From Carnobacterium sp. CP1 (GTDB lineage Bacteria > Bacillota > Bacilli > Lactobacillales > Carnobacteriaceae): 64,000 nucleotides of DNA. Made by a program: the position numbers and the translations under genes. The DNA lies in NCBI RefSeq assembly GCF_001483965.1, contig NZ_CP010796.1, positions 310,001-374,000 on the forward strand, read 5' to 3'. How positions within the stretch are numbered: position 1 is the stretch's first letter; each line of letters begins with the position of its first letter. The notes under the pieces are model-generated. The model was not told the origin of the DNA and made no database searches. It saw only the letters and a program-made list of their open reading frames with translations. Shown here piece after piece: positions 7,995-19,252 of this stretch.

Positions 7995-10900
7995 ATGTCA
8001 TTTGTACATTTACAAGTTATTAGTGCCTATAGTTTATTAAAAAGTACGATTTCGATTGAAAAACTCGTTATAACCGCTAAGGAGCGTGGCTATCAAGCTA
8101 TAGCGTTGACAGACCATAATGTCTTATATGGCGCCATCGATTTTTATAAAGCCTGTAAAAAACATGGAATCAAACCCATTATCGGCTTAGCACTAGAAAT
8201 CAACGGTGTAGTAGATACTCAGAAAAATTATTCGCTTATTTTATTAGCTAAAAATGCAGCAGGTTACAGGAGTTTGATGGAACTGTCCAGTCAAAAAATG
8301 TTATTGGACAGAAATGAGATGCTGGATGGAAGCATATTAAAAGAGCACAGTAAAGAATTGATTGCTATTACGCCTGGAATAACCGGCGAAGCAGAATATT
8401 TTTTAATGAACCAAGAAAATACAAAAGCGAAAGACGTTATCGAACAGTACCGAGCGATTTTTCCTGAGCAGCAATTTTATGTAGGGGTTCAATTGCACGA
8501 TTCTTTAAAAACCATCCAAACAGAGTTGGTGGCATTGGCGCAACAGACCGCTGTTCAAACTGTAGCTTTGGACGATGTGCGGTATTTGAATTCAGCTGAT
8601 GACTTCAGTACGAAAGTATTAAGAGCTATTGACTCTGGTGAAAAGATCGATTTAGAGGGTCAAATAATGGAAGGCCCTTATGCTTTGCCTGAAAAGGTTC
8701 AAATAGTGAGCGATTTTGAAGCCGCTGGTTTACAAGAAGCTGTCAACCAAACGGAAAAGATTGCTGAACTCATTGACGTTGAAATTGAATTGCAACAACA
8801 TTTACTGCCAAAGTATCCTTTACCGGAACAAATTCAGACGGCTGCGTATTTGCGTGACCGCTGTACGGAAGGCTTAGGGGAACGAGTTCCAAATTATGAT
8901 GCGGTATATCAGCAGCGCCTTGATCATGAATTAGCTGTTATCCATACAATGGGTTTTGAAGATTATTTTCTGATCGTATGGGACCTCATGGCATATGCTC
9001 ATGAAGAAAAAATAGTTACCGGGGCAGGAAGAGGCTCAGCGGCAGGTTCGTTGGTGTCTTTTGCATTAGGCATTACAGATGTCGATCCGATCGTCTACAA
9101 TTTATTATTTGAACGTTTTTTGAATGAAGAACGCTATACGATGCCGGATATCGACTTAGACTTTCCAGACAATCGACGCGAAGAAATGCTGCAGTATGTA
9201 AAAACGAAATACGGGCAAGATCATGTGGCTCAAATTGCCACTTTTGGAACATTGGCAGCAAAAATGGCTTTACGAGATGTTGCACGAACGTTTGACCTTA
9301 GCCAAGCTGAGGCGAGCGTTTGGTCCAATGCCATTCCAAAAGTCTTAGGAATCACACTTCAAGCTGCTTATAAGCAATCCGCTTCCCTGCGAGAACTAGT
9401 GCAAAAAAGCGAAAAAAATCGTTTGTTATTTGAAACAGCACAAAAAATCGAAGGTTTGCCTAGGCACGTTTCAACGCATGCAGCCGGAGTCGTCATCAGT
9501 GACCAACGGTTAAATCGTTATTTGCCTTTACAAAAAGGCAGCGGTACGATTTATTTGACGCAATACGCTATGGGAAATGTAGAAGAAATCGGCTTGTTAA
9601 AGATGGACTTCTTAGGCTTGAAAAATCTGGCAATCATTGATCAGGCTTTAAAGCTGATCAAACGCGAGGAAAGATTAACTCTTGATTTGCTCGATCTCCC
9701 AATGGACGATCCGTTGACATTAGAAGTATTTTACAAAGCCGATACTGTCGGGATATTCCAGTTTGAATCAGCCGGTATTAAAAATGTACTGCGGAAATTA
9801 GGACCGACTTCAATTGAAGATGTGGCCGCGGTAAATGCATTGTATCGTCCTGGTCCAATGGAACAAATTGATTTATTTATTCAACGGAAAAAAGGCCAAG
9901 TTCCCATTGTTTATCCTCATGACAGCTTGAAAGAGATTTTGGAAGTCACGTATGGCGTGATGGTTTATCAAGAACAAGTCATGCAAGTAGCTTCTAAAAT
10001 GGGCGGCTATACATTAGGGCAAGCCGATATTTTGCGAAGAGCCATTGGGAAAAAACAAAAAGATATTATCGACTTGGAACGAACCCATTTTGTCAATGGT
10101 GCTAAGGGTCTGGGGTATACACAAGAAGTTGCGACTCAAGTTTACGACTATATTGAACGGTTTGCCGATTATGGCTTTAATCGCTCGCATGCTGTCGCTT
10201 ATGCTTTCATCGCTTACCAGATGGCTTATTTAAAAGCTCATTATCCAGCAGCTTTTTTTGTTGCATTGTTAAACTCAGCCTCAAACAACCCCACCAAAAT
10301 GAAAGAATTTATTTTGGAAGCTAAAATACGAAAAATCATTTTATCGCCGCCTGATATTAACAAAAGTTTTTCGGTCTTTTCGTTAAAAGAGGGAGAAATT
10401 CAATTTGGTTTAGGGTCGATCAAAGGATTGAGAAGAGAAATGATCCTGGAGGTTATCCGCACCAGAAAAGAAACTGGAGCATTTCATGATCTGATCGACT
10501 TCCTTCGACGGATAGATGCAAAATGGCTGAAAGAAGAATACATTAAGCCGTTGATTTATACGGGGGCTTTTGATACTTTAGGCTATTCCAGAGGAGTATT
10601 GATTGCTTCTTTAGAAGGCATTTTATCGAGCATTAAATTGAGTGGCGATAACGTTGGGTTATTCGATATTTTAAAACCTAAATATGAAACGGCTGAAGAT
10701 TTAACCCTTGAGGAGAAACTAGAAGCAGAAGAACACTATTTAGGAGTATATTTATCAGGACACCCTACTGAAAATTATGAAAATTTACGTTTCTTGAAAC
10801 AAGCCAGTTTCGTTCAAAATCTGCAAGTCGGCAATCAAGGAAACGTTATAGGCTTAGTCAAAGCTGTTCGGAAAATCAGGACCAAAAAAGGCGAACCAAT

Positions 10901-11333
10901 GGCATTTGTAACACTAAATGATGCTTCAGGGGATTGTTCACTAACCCTTTTCCCGCCTAAATACCGTCAATATAGCCGCTTACTTGAAAAGGGTGAAATT
11001 CTCTATGTAGAAGGGAAAGTAGAAGCTAATCGCGATCAAACGCCGCAAATGATCGTCAATCGTCTAGAAAATGTTGAACAACTCAACCAAGACCAAAGCC
11101 CAGACAGATGTTTTATTCGGATATCTTCTGAAAAAAACAACATTCAGATATTGTCTGAAATGAAAGAAACGTTAAAGCAGCATTCAGGAAACATTCCTGT
11201 TATTCTATATTACGAAGCAACCAATAAAAAAATGGTGCTGGATGAAACTGAGTGGGTCGACGGGTCAGAAATGTTACAAGAAGTTCTCAAAAAAATTATG
11301 GGTTCTAAAAATGTGGTTATCCAAAAAGGATGA
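7995..11333 (+). CDS. dnaE: DNA polymerase III subunit alpha, DnaE type
   Basis: Product of 1112 residues. An N-terminal PHP domain (about 1-200, with ALTDHNVLYGA) leads into the C-family polymerase core: GAGRGSAAGSLVSF near 345, the catalytic aspartates in PDIDLDFPDNRR near 385, and NALYRPGPMEQID near 620. A helix-hairpin region and an OB-fold (about 955-1035) follow. It lacks the PolC exonuclease insert, so this is the second replicative polymerase of low-GC Gram-positives, which extends primers before PolC takes over. The ATG at 7995 has GGAG 8 bases upstream; the GTG at 7986 overlaps that site. Confidence 0.96.
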   Translation: MSFVHLQVISAYSLLKSTISIEKLVITAKERGYQAIALTDHNVLYGAIDFYKACKKHGIKPIIGLALEINGVVDTQKNYSLILLAKNAAGYRSLMELSSQKMLLDRNEMLDGSILKEHSKELIAITPGITGEAEYFLMNQENTKAKDVIEQYRAIFPEQQFYVGVQLHDSLKTIQTELVALAQQTAVQTVALDDVRYLNSADDFSTKVLRAIDSGEKIDLEGQIMEGPYALPEKVQIVSDFEAAGLQEAVNQTEKIAELIDVEIELQQHLLPKYPLPEQIQTAAYLRDRCTEGLGERVPNYDAVYQQRLDHELAVIHTMGFEDYFLIVWDLMAYAHEEKIVTGAGRGSAAGSLVSFALGITDVDPIVYNLLFERFLNEERYTMPDIDLDFPDNRREEMLQYVKTKYGQDHVAQIATFGTLAAKMALRDVARTFDLSQAEASVWSNAIPKVLGITLQAAYKQSASLRELVQKSEKNRLLFETAQKIEGLPRHVSTHAAGVVISDQRLNRYLPLQKGSGTIYLTQYAMGNVEEIGLLKMDFLGLKNLAIIDQALKLIKREERLTLDLLDLPMDDPLTLEVFYKADTVGIFQFESAGIKNVLRKLGPTSIEDVAAVNALYRPGPMEQIDLFIQRKKGQVPIVYPHDSLKEILEVTYGVMVYQEQVMQVASKMGGYTLGQADILRRAIGKKQKDIIDLERTHFVNGAKGLGYTQEVATQVYDYIERFADYGFNRSHAVAYAFIAYQMAYLKAHYPAAFFVALLNSASNNPTKMKEFILEAKIRKIILSPPDINKSFSVFSLKEGEIQFGLGSIKGLRREMILEVIRTRKETGAFHDLIDFLRRIDAKWLKEEYIKPLIYTGAFDTLGYSRGVLIASLEGILSSIKLSGDNVGLFDILKPKYETAEDLTLEEKLEAEEHYLGVYLSGHPTENYENLRFLKQASFVQNLQVGNQGNVIGLVKAVRKIRTKKGEPMAFVTLNDASGDCSLTLFPPKYRQYSRLLEKGEILYVEGKVEANRDQTPQMIVNRLENVEQLNQDQSPDRCFIRISSEKNNIQILSEMKETLKQHSGNIPVILYYEATNKKMVLDETEWVDGSEMLQEVLKKIMGSKNVVIQKG

Positions 11334-11371
11334 AAAAAAAGAGGTTTTTTAGAAGATTTCATCATTTTACT

Positions 11372-11400
11372 AGGACAATCTTAGCTAAAAATGGTAGAAT
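11372..11400 (+). promoter_or_regulatory. Putative promoter of the pfkA-pyk operon
   Basis: AGGACA at 11372-11377 and TAGAAT at 11395-11400, 17 bases apart, leaving a 5' leader of about 135 bases before pfkA. No convincing catabolite-responsive element was seen. Confidence 0.4.
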
Positions 11401-11521
11401 GACTCTGTGAGCTTAATAATTTAAGTGAGGATTAGTAGTCTGACTTAAAAGAATACTAGTAAACATGTAAAAAGTGTTTTTAACAATGGTGAAAGAATGT
11501 TTTTTACGCTAAATACACTGA

Positions 11522-12505
<984 letters not shown>

Positions 12506-12573
12506 GTTAACGAAATTTCCTATTAATAATGTGTATAAGATTTTAAAAAATGTTTATTGGGAGAGATTGCAGA

Positions 12574-14331
12574 ATGAAAAAAACGAAAATAGTATGTACA
12601 ATTGGTCCAGCTAGTGAAACAGTTGAGTTATTAGTTCAAATGATCGAAGCGGGAATGAACGTAGCTCGTTTAAACTTTTCACATGGTGACTTTGAAGAAC
12701 ACGGTGCTCGTATCAAAAATATTCGTGAAGCTTCAAAAATTGCTGGGAAAATGGTCGCTATCTTATTAGATACGAAAGGACCAGAAATTCGTACGCATAA
12801 TATGAAAGATGGTCGAGTTGATTTTGTTTCTGGAGACGTTGTTCGTATTGCGATGGACGAAGTTGAAGGAACAAAAGAAAAATTTTCAGTTTCTTATCCT
12901 GATTTGATCAATGATGTTCACCCCGGTTCACATATTCTTTTAGATGATGGTTTGATCGATTTAGAAGTAACAGATATTGATCACGAAAATCGTGAATTGG
13001 TTACTGTAGCTAAGAATGGTGGAGTACTAAAAAATAAAAAAGGTGTTAACGTACCTGGCGTATCTGTAAACTTACCAGGAATTACAGATAAAGATGCTGC
13101 TGATATTCGTTTTGGTTTAGAAAACGATGTTGACTATATTGCAGCAAGTTTTGTTCGTCGTCCAAGTGATGTTTTAGAAATCACTGAAATCTTAGAAGAA
13201 AAAGATATGACGCATGTTCAAATTATTGCTAAGATCGAGAACCAAGAAGGTGTTGATAACATTGATGAAATCTTGAAGATTGCTGACGGTGTTATGGTAG
13301 CTCGTGGAGATTTAGGTGTGGAAATTCCAACTGAGGAAGTTCCTATCGTTCAAAAAGCGTTGATCCAAAAAAGTAATGCTTTAGGCAAACCTGTTATTAC
13401 AGCTACTCAAATGTTGGATTCAATGCAAGAAAACCCGCGCCCAACACGTGCAGAAGCTAGTGACGTTGCGAATGCTATTTTTGACGGCAGCGATGCAATC
13501 ATGCTTTCTGGCGAAACAGCAGCGGGAGACTATCCTGTAGAAGCTGTTCAAACAATGGCACGTATTGCTATCCGCACCGAAGAAGCACTGATAAATCAAG
13601 ACGCTTTCGCGTTGAAAGCTTACAGTGAAACAGATATGACTGAAGCTATTGGACAATCAGTTGGCCATACAGCACGTAACTTAGATATTCATACTATTGT
13701 AGCGGCTACAGAATCTGGCCACACTGCTCGTATGATCTCTAAATACCGTCCAAAAGCAAATATCGTGGCAGTAACGTTCTCAGAACGTCAAATGCGCGGA
13801 TTAGCACTTTCATGGGGCGTTTATCCAACAGTTTCTAAAAAACCGTCATCGACTGATGATATGTTTAACTTAGCTACCACTATCGCTCAAGAAGGCGGCT
13901 TTGCTAAAGAAGGCGACCTGATTATTATCACAGCTGGTGTACCGGTTGGCGAACGTGGAACAACTAACTTAATGAAAATCCAATTGATTGGTTCGAAGTT
14001 AGTTAGCGGACAAGGAATTGGTACTGAATCAGTTATTGGTAAAGCTGTTGTAGCGGCTTCTGCTGAAGAAGCAAATGCAAAAGCTGTTGAAGGTAGTATT
14101 TTAGTTGTGAAAACAACCGATAAAGACTACTTACCAGCAATTGAAAAATCTGCAGCTTTAGTTGTTGAAAATGGTGGTTTAACAAGCCATGCAGCCGTTA
14201 TCGGTATTGCTATGGGCATTCCAGTGATTGTAGGAGCAGAAAATGCTACTTCATTGGTTAATCCAGATGAATTAATTACAGTTGATTCTCGTCGTGGAAT
14301 TGTTTACCGTGGAGCAACAACAGCCATCTAA
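12574..14331 (+). CDS. pyk: Pyruvate kinase with C-terminal PEP-utiliser-like domain
   Basis: Product of 585 residues. The TIM-barrel core shows CTIGPAS at the start, [11 protein letters not shown] near 37, the pyruvate-kinase signature [13 protein letters not shown] near 220 and the [12 protein letters not shown] loop near 243. Residues of about 475-585 add the extra domain related to the PEP-utilising mobile domain (with [11 protein letters not shown]), typical of Bacillales and Lactobacillales enzymes. It makes pyruvate and ATP. GGGAGAG precedes the chosen ATG; an ATG 24 bases upstream lacks one. Confidence 0.97.
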   Translation: MKKTKIVCTIGPASETVELLVQMIEAGMNVARLNFSHGDFEEHGARIKNIREASKIAGKMVAILLDTKGPEIRTHNMKDGRVDFVSGDVVRIAMDEVEGTKEKFSVSYPDLINDVHPGSHILLDDGLIDLEVTDIDHENRELVTVAKNGGVLKNKKGVNVPGVSVNLPGITDKDAADIRFGLENDVDYIAASFVRRPSDVLEITEILEEKDMTHVQIIAKIENQEGVDNIDEILKIADGVMVARGDLGVEIPTEEVPIVQKALIQKSNALGKPVITATQMLDSMQENPRPTRAEASDVANAIFDGSDAIMLSGETAAGDYPVEAVQTMARIAIRTEEALINQDAFALKAYSETDMTEAIGQSVGHTARNLDIHTIVAATESGHTARMISKYRPKANIVAVTFSERQMRGLALSWGVYPTVSKKPSSTDDMFNLATTIAQEGGFAKEGDLIIITAGVPVGERGTTNLMKIQLIGSKLVSGQGIGTESVIGKAVVAASAEEANAKAVEGSILVVKTTDKDYLPAIEKSAALVVENGGLTSHAAVIGIAMGIPVIVGAENATSLVNPDELITVDSRRGIVYRGATTAI

Positions 14332-14364
14332 TCAGTTAAAACTTAAGATAATTTTACAAAAGGT

Positions 14365-14410
14365 GCTCCCCCATCAGAAAGCTTGTTTCTCTGAGAGGGG
14401 AGCTTTTTTT
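14365..14410 (+). terminator. Intrinsic terminator of pfkA-pyk
   Basis: A GC-rich stem GCTCCCC (14365-14371) pairs with GGGGAGC (14397-14403), followed by seven T residues. Further pairing (CAGA/TCTG) is possible inside the loop. Confidence 0.8.
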
Positions 14411-14585
14411 GTAGACCATAGATGACATAATACAATTATGGTAAACTAGATAGACGTGGATGTTGAAAAGTAAAGTTTCAACCTTTCATTCCTAAGTTTT
14501 TTGCTATAAAATGAAAGAGAAAAATAAAATAGACTAAGATAAATCTAAGAAAAATACATTGGTGTTAGATGGAGGACAAAATATA

Positions 14586-15464
14586 ATGAATCAATCGTTA
14601 GGAAATGTTATTACAGGTTTGGTTACAGATATAAATGAAAAAGCTTATTTTATTCAAAAAGACGGGGTTACGTATAAATTATTAAAAAATGGAGAAACAA
14701 CTTACCAATTAGGCGATACTGTTGAAGGTTTTGCTTATGTAGCGATGAATAAAGATACGATGATGACTCAAGAAATTCCGGAAGTTCGTATGGGAAATTA
14801 TTCTTGGGCGACAGTGATTGATACGCGCAAAGATTTAGGAGTCTTTATGGATATCGGTTTGCCGGACAAAGAATTGGTTGTGTCGCTGGATGAATTGCCG
14901 ACACTTAAACACCTTTGGCCTAAAAAAGGAGATCGTTTATTGATAACGATTCGTGTAGATGAAAAAGACCGTATGTGGGGCGAGCAAGCACCTGAATCTG
15001 TATTTGAATCTATGTCTCGTAAAGGCGCTGAAGAACTAAATAACCAAAACATCACAGGGACTGCTTACCGATTGAAATTAGTGGGCACTTATATCTTAAC
15101 AGAGGATAACTATTTAGGTTTTATTCACCCTTCTGAACGAAAAGATGAACCCCGACTTGGCGAAGTAGTATCTGGACGTGTGATCGGTGTTAGAAACGAT
15201 GGCATTCTAAACGTTTCTTTGATGCCGAGAGCGCATGAAGCTATTAGTGATGATGCTGGGATGTTGCTTGCTATTTTAGAACGTACACATACAGGGAGTT
15301 TTCCTTATACTGATAAAAGCGACCCAGATGAAATCAGAGAACGCTTCGGTATCAGCAAAGCTCAATTTAAGCGCGCACTTGGAAATTTGATGAAACAAAG
15401 AAAGATTACTCAAGAAAATGGCGAAACAAAACTGGTCGATTTTAACACTGAAACAGAAGAATAA
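14586..15464 (+). CDS. cvfB: CvfB/YitL family S1 RNA-binding protein
   Basis: Product of 292 residues. Tandem S1-like OB domains fill the first 210 residues (visible as GLVTDINEKAYFIQKDG, DTRKDLGVFMDIGLPDKE and GEVVSGRVIGVRNDGILNVS). A C-terminal winged helix (about 230-285, ERFGISKAQFKRALGNLMKQ) completes the CvfB layout. In Staphylococcus this protein binds RNA and affects virulence-gene expression; here its role is probably general RNA binding. GGAGG at 14571-14575 lies 10 bases before the ATG, which rules out the ATG at 14559. Confidence 0.88.
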   Translation: MNQSLGNVITGLVTDINEKAYFIQKDGVTYKLLKNGETTYQLGDTVEGFAYVAMNKDTMMTQEIPEVRMGNYSWATVIDTRKDLGVFMDIGLPDKELVVSLDELPTLKHLWPKKGDRLLITIRVDEKDRMWGEQAPESVFESMSRKGAEELNNQNITGTAYRLKLVGTYILTEDNYLGFIHPSERKDEPRLGEVVSGRVIGVRNDGILNVSLMPRAHEAISDDAGMLLAILERTHTGSFPYTDKSDPDEIRERFGISKAQFKRALGNLMKQRKITQENGETKLVDFNTETEE

Positions 15465-15505
15465 ACAACAGATAAGACAGCATCAGTTAAATGAGGGCAA
15501 TCCAA

Positions 15506-15973
15506 ATGAAACCAATTGAAACATCTCTATTAAAAATAAAAGAATCGTTGCACGATGCGGGTTATAAACTAACTTCTCAAAGAGAAGCAACCATGAAAGT
15601 TCTACTAGAAAAAGAATCGGAACATATGAGTGCAGAAGAAATATATTTGCTGGTCAAAAAAGTGAATCCTGATATCGGTCTGGCAACGGTCTACCGCACG
15701 TTAGAAATGTTGACCGAATTAGAAATAGTAAATAAAGTTAGTTTTGATGATGGTTTAGCGCGGTATGATTTAAAAAAAGATGGAGCAAAACATTTTCATC
15801 ATCATTTGCTGTGCACTCAATGTGGTGACATAGAAGAAGTCCATGAAGATTTATTAGAAGAGATTGAAGCGATCGTCGAGTCACGTTTTCAATTTCTTGT
15901 CAAAGATCACCGATTAACGTTTCATGGCATTTGCAAGAAGTGCCAAGATCAAGAAAAGAAAGGCATACAATAA
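15506..15973 (+). CDS. fur: Ferric uptake regulator Fur
   Basis: Product of 155 residues. A winged-helix half (about 15-90, YKLTSQREATMKVLLEKE and IGLATVYRTLEMLTELEIVNK) leads to a metal-binding half with HFHHHLLC near 102, CTQCGD and a C-terminal CKKC, i.e. the two CxxC structural zinc sites. Similarity to B. subtilis Fur is stronger than to PerR or Zur, so an iron-sensing repressor is likely. The ATG at 15506 sits 8 bases after GAGGG; the ATG at 15491 overlaps that site. It begins 41 bases after cvfB, with no promoter clearly seen. Confidence 0.88.
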   Translation: MKPIETSLLKIKESLHDAGYKLTSQREATMKVLLEKESEHMSAEEIYLLVKKVNPDIGLATVYRTLEMLTELEIVNKVSFDDGLARYDLKKDGAKHFHHHLLCTQCGDIEEVHEDLLEEIEAIVESRFQFLVKDHRLTFHGICKKCQDQEKKGIQ

Positions 15974-15990
15974 CATTAAATAAAGAGTAA

Positions 15991-16027
15991 GAGAGCGGAT
16001 AACAGACATGTTTGGTGCTCTCTTTTT
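15991..16027 (+). terminator. Intrinsic terminator after fur
   Basis: GAGAGC (15991-15996) pairs with GCTCTC (16017-16022) across a 20-base loop, followed by five T residues. Confidence 0.55.
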
Positions 16028-16049
16028 AACTATTGAAAGGATGTTTTGG

Positions 16050-16952
16050 ATGGAAGTGGAAATGGAAGAGAGTTTAACGGAATATATCCGCTTTTTGACA
16101 ATTGAACGCGGACTTTCAAAAAATACAGTAGAAAGCTATCAGCGTGATTTGAAACAGTATTTGCTCTTTCTAAAAGAAAATCATATCAACCATTGGGATG
16201 CGGTGGATCGGTATACGGTTTTGTCTTTTTTACAACGGTTAAAAGAAGAAGAAAAAGCAGCAGGTACAGTCATTAGAATGGTTTCCAGTTTAAGACAATT
16301 CCATCAATTTTTAAGACAAGAAAAAATTTCAACTACTGATCCGATGTTACACATTGATACGCCTAAAAAAGCCCAGACATTGCCAAAAGTTCTTTCTACC
16401 AAAGAAGTAGAGATCCTCATTGAAACACCTAATACCAGTGAAACGTTGGGAATTAGGGATCGGGCTATGCTTGAGGTGATGTACGCTACAGGACTGCGCG
16501 TTTCTGAACTAACGGAATTAAAATTGGATGATTTACATCTTTCACTAGGTTTGATTCAAACCATTGGGAAAGGCGATAAAGAACGTATTATTCCATTAGG
16601 CGATTTAGCCATAGAATGGATCGAAAAGTATTTAAAACATAGTCGAAATCGGCTGGAACGGCCAGATAAACGTTCACTTTATGTCTTTTTAAACCATCAT
16701 GGACGTAAGTTGAGCAGGCAAGGGGTATGGAAAAATTTAAAAGGGCTTGTGAAAAAAGCTGGCATTGAAAAAGAAGTAACTCCTCATACATTGCGACATT
16801 CATTTGCTACGCATTTACTAGAAAACGGCGCTGATTTACGTACTGTCCAAGAGTTATTAGGACATTCAGATATTTCGACAACACAAATCTATACACATAT
16901 TACGACTCATCGGATGTCGACCGTTTATAAAACGTATCACCCACGAGCTTGA
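16050..16952 (+). CDS. xerD: Site-specific tyrosine recombinase XerD
   Basis: Product of 300 residues with the full tyrosine-recombinase set: ATGLRVSELTEL (Arg I) near 150, HTLRHSFATHLLENG (His-x-x-Arg) near 243, LLGHSDISTTQIYTHI with the second His and catalytic Tyr near 275. The SAM-like N-terminal core-binding domain (about 5-90) begins EESLTEYIRFLTIERGLSKN. With XerC it resolves chromosome dimers at dif, and the fur-xerD-deoB neighbourhood supports the assignment. The ATG at 16050 is about 9 bases after AAAGG; the ATG at 16041 abuts it. Confidence 0.93.
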   Translation: MEVEMEESLTEYIRFLTIERGLSKNTVESYQRDLKQYLLFLKENHINHWDAVDRYTVLSFLQRLKEEEKAAGTVIRMVSSLRQFHQFLRQEKISTTDPMLHIDTPKKAQTLPKVLSTKEVEILIETPNTSETLGIRDRAMLEVMYATGLRVSELTELKLDDLHLSLGLIQTIGKGDKERIIPLGDLAIEWIEKYLKHSRNRLERPDKRSLYVFLNHHGRKLSRQGVWKNLKGLVKKAGIEKEVTPHTLRHSFATHLLENGADLRTVQELLGHSDISTTQIYTHITTHRMSTVYKTYHPRA

Positions 16953-17046
16953 AATTAAATGAGAGTTTGGTTTTTCTCTCGCATTTAAGCGGTTTATTTA
17001 CTATAATAAGAGAGATAGAAACCAAGAAAGAGGAGGACAAACGAAT

Positions 17047-18216
17047 ATGTCTTATAAAAGAGTACATTTAATTGTCATGGATTCAGTAGGAATTGGAGAA
17101 GCGCCAGATGCTGCTCAATTTAATGATATAGGCAGCGACACATTAGGGCACATCGCCCAAGAAGCTGGCTTAAACATTCCACACTTGGAAGAACTAGGTT
17201 TAGGCAATATCCGTCCTTTAAAAGGTGTCCGTAACGTTCCGGATAGTGTAGGTTATTATACAAAATTAGAGGAAGTATCTGTTGGGAAAGATACCATGAC
17301 GGGACATTGGGAAATCATGGGATTAAACATTCAAACGCCTTTTCGTGTGTTCCCTGAAGGTTTTCCAGCTGAATTATTAAAAAAAATCGAAGACTTTTCA
17401 GGGCGCAAAGTCGTCGCAAACAAGCCAGCGAGCGGTACAGCTATTATTGATGAATATGGTGAACACCAAATGAAGACCGGTGATTTGATTGTTTATACTT
17501 CGGCTGATCCTGTTTTACAGATTGCAGCTCATGAAAAAGTCATTCCATTAGAAGAACTTTACAAAATTTGTCAATACGTACGCGATATCACTAAAGATGA
17601 TCCTTATATGATTGGCCGCATTATTGCTCGTCCGTTTGTTGGCGAACCTGGCAACTTTACCAGAACAAGTGGGCGTCATGATTACGCATTGAATCCATTC
17701 GGAAAAACAGTTTTGAATCATTTGAGCGAGGCTGGAAAAGATGTGATTGCCATTGGTAAGATCAATGATATTTACAATGGTGAAGGGATAACAGAAGCCG
17801 TTCGGACGACCAGCAATATGGATGGTGTCGATCAACTTTTAAAAGTGATGACGCAAGATTTTGAAGGACTAAGCTTTTTGAATCTAGTCGATTTTGATGC
17901 TTTATTCGGACATCGTCGCGACGTCGTTGGATATGGAAAAGCGATTGATGATTTCGATGTACGTCTTGAAGAAATCGTTGGGCAATTAAAAGAAGATGAT
18001 TTGCTTTTGATTACTGCTGACCATGGTAACGATCCAATCGCCCCAGGAACAGATCATACTCGTGAATATGTTCCATTGTTAGCATACTCGCCATCAATGA
18101 AAGATCGTGGTGAATTATCTCAAGGGCACTTTGCTGACATTGGGGCAACCATTGCGGATAATTTCGGAGTAGAAAGCACCGGTTTTGGGAAAAGTTTCTT
18201 AAGCCAGCTAAACTAA
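17047..18216 (+). CDS. deoB: Phosphopentomutase
   Basis: Product of 389 residues of the alkaline-phosphatase superfamily. Metal ligands are visible in [12 protein letters not shown] at the start, [13 protein letters not shown] (phosphorylated Thr) near 85, and [19 protein letters not shown] near 330. It interconverts ribose 1-phosphate and 5-phosphate, feeding the sugar of salvaged nucleosides into central metabolism. AGGAGG precedes the ATG by 10 bases. punA follows after 27 bases, so the two act as a salvage operon. A TATAAT at 17002-17007 may be its -10. Confidence 0.97.
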   Translation: MSYKRVHLIVMDSVGIGEAPDAAQFNDIGSDTLGHIAQEAGLNIPHLEELGLGNIRPLKGVRNVPDSVGYYTKLEEVSVGKDTMTGHWEIMGLNIQTPFRVFPEGFPAELLKKIEDFSGRKVVANKPASGTAIIDEYGEHQMKTGDLIVYTSADPVLQIAAHEKVIPLEELYKICQYVRDITKDDPYMIGRIIARPFVGEPGNFTRTSGRHDYALNPFGKTVLNHLSEAGKDVIAIGKINDIYNGEGITEAVRTTSNMDGVDQLLKVMTQDFEGLSFLNLVDFDALFGHRRDVVGYGKAIDDFDVRLEEIVGQLKEDDLLLITADHGNDPIAPGTDHTREYVPLLAYSPSMKDRGELSQGHFADIGATIADNFGVESTGFGKSFLSQLN

Positions 18217-18243
18217 TAAAAAAACGTTAAAAGGAGATCAATC

Positions 18244-19065
18244 ATGACAGTATCTTTACAAGAAAAAATTACAGCAGCAGCTAGTTTTATTAAACAACAA
18301 GGGGTAAAAGATCTCGAAATCGGTTTGATTCTTGGATCAGGTTTAGGAGAATTGGGAGATGAAATTGAAAATCCTGTTATTATTTCATACGGCGATATTC
18401 CTCATTTTCCCGTTTCGACAGTTGCTGGGCACGCCGGACAATTAGTTTACGGTGTGCTAGGGGGTAAACAGGTCCTTGCGATGCAAGGCCGTTTCCATTA
18501 CTATGAAGGCTATACTTTGCAAGAGGTCACTTTTCCCGTTAGAGTGATGAAAGAATTAGGTGTTCATTCTTTGATTGTGACCAACGCCGCAGGTGGTATC
18601 AATACCAGCTTTACTCAAGGCGAATTAATGATGATCACTGATCAAATCAATTATACAGGAGTAAACCCTCTTATCGGACCAAACGATGAGGCGATGGGTG
18701 TGCGTTTTACGGATATGAGTGAACCATATGACAAGGCTTATCAAGAAACTGTGAGAAAAGTCGCTGGAGAAATGGACTTGGATTTAAAAGAAGGCGTCTA
18801 TATTGGCTTTTCAGGCCCTACTTATGAAACCCCCGCTGAAATCAAAATGGCTCGTTTACTAGGAGCAGATGCTGTGGGTATGTCTACAGTGCCTGAAGTT
18901 ATCGTAGCTAAACACGCTGGATTACGAGTGATTGGTGTGTCATGCATTACCAATCTCGCCGCAGGTATGCAAGCTGCTTTAAATCATGAAGAAGTAGTTG
19001 AAACCACACAACGTGTGAAAACGACCTTTAAAGCATTTATAAAAAACATTTTAGCTGCTCTTTAA
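18244..19065 (+). CDS. punA: Purine-nucleoside phosphorylase, trimeric (PNP-I) type
   Basis: Product of 273 residues, typical of trimeric PNPs specific for inosine and guanosine. Seen are the phosphate-site GLILGSGLG near 29, HAGQLVYG near 65, AMQGRFHYYEGY near 81, TNAAGGIN near 115 and SGPTYETPAEIKMARLLGADAVGMSTVPE near 185 (ligands Glu and Met for purine). It releases ribose 1-phosphate, the substrate of DeoB encoded just upstream. An AAAGGAG site precedes the ATG. Called pupG in B. subtilis. Confidence 0.95.
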   Translation: MTVSLQEKITAAASFIKQQGVKDLEIGLILGSGLGELGDEIENPVIISYGDIPHFPVSTVAGHAGQLVYGVLGGKQVLAMQGRFHYYEGYTLQEVTFPVRVMKELGVHSLIVTNAAGGINTSFTQGELMMITDQINYTGVNPLIGPNDEAMGVRFTDMSEPYDKAYQETVRKVAGEMDLDLKEGVYIGFSGPTYETPAEIKMARLLGADAVGMSTVPEVIVAKHAGLRVIGVSCITNLAAGMQAALNHEEVVETTQRVKTTFKAFIKNILAAL

Positions 19066-19136
19066 TTCTTTTGAAAACAATAAAACCAATGAATATTTTA
19101 GTGTTTTTGTTTTGTAAATTTTCTTTTTGAATGTAG

Positions 19137-19174
19137 AAAAGGATCCCGCCTCTATGAAGCTGGGGTCCTTTTTT
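19137..19174 (+). terminator. Intrinsic terminator of deoB-punA
   Basis: An 11-bp stem with one G-T pair (19137-19147 with about 19162-19172) ends in a run of T residues. Confidence 0.75.
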
Positions 19175-19252
19175 GCCGCGTTGAGAAAAAGAGGGTTTTG
19201 TGTTAAAGTAAATAGAGCAAATTTTCGGATAAAGTTGAAATGAGGACAACAA

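Noticed and set aside
16960-16990. Hairpin after xerD
   Set aside because: The stem has a bulge and there is no T-run, so termination there is not supported.
19066-19252. Lysine riboswitch before lysA
   Set aside because: The spacer holds only the punA terminator; none of the L-box conserved blocks are present.
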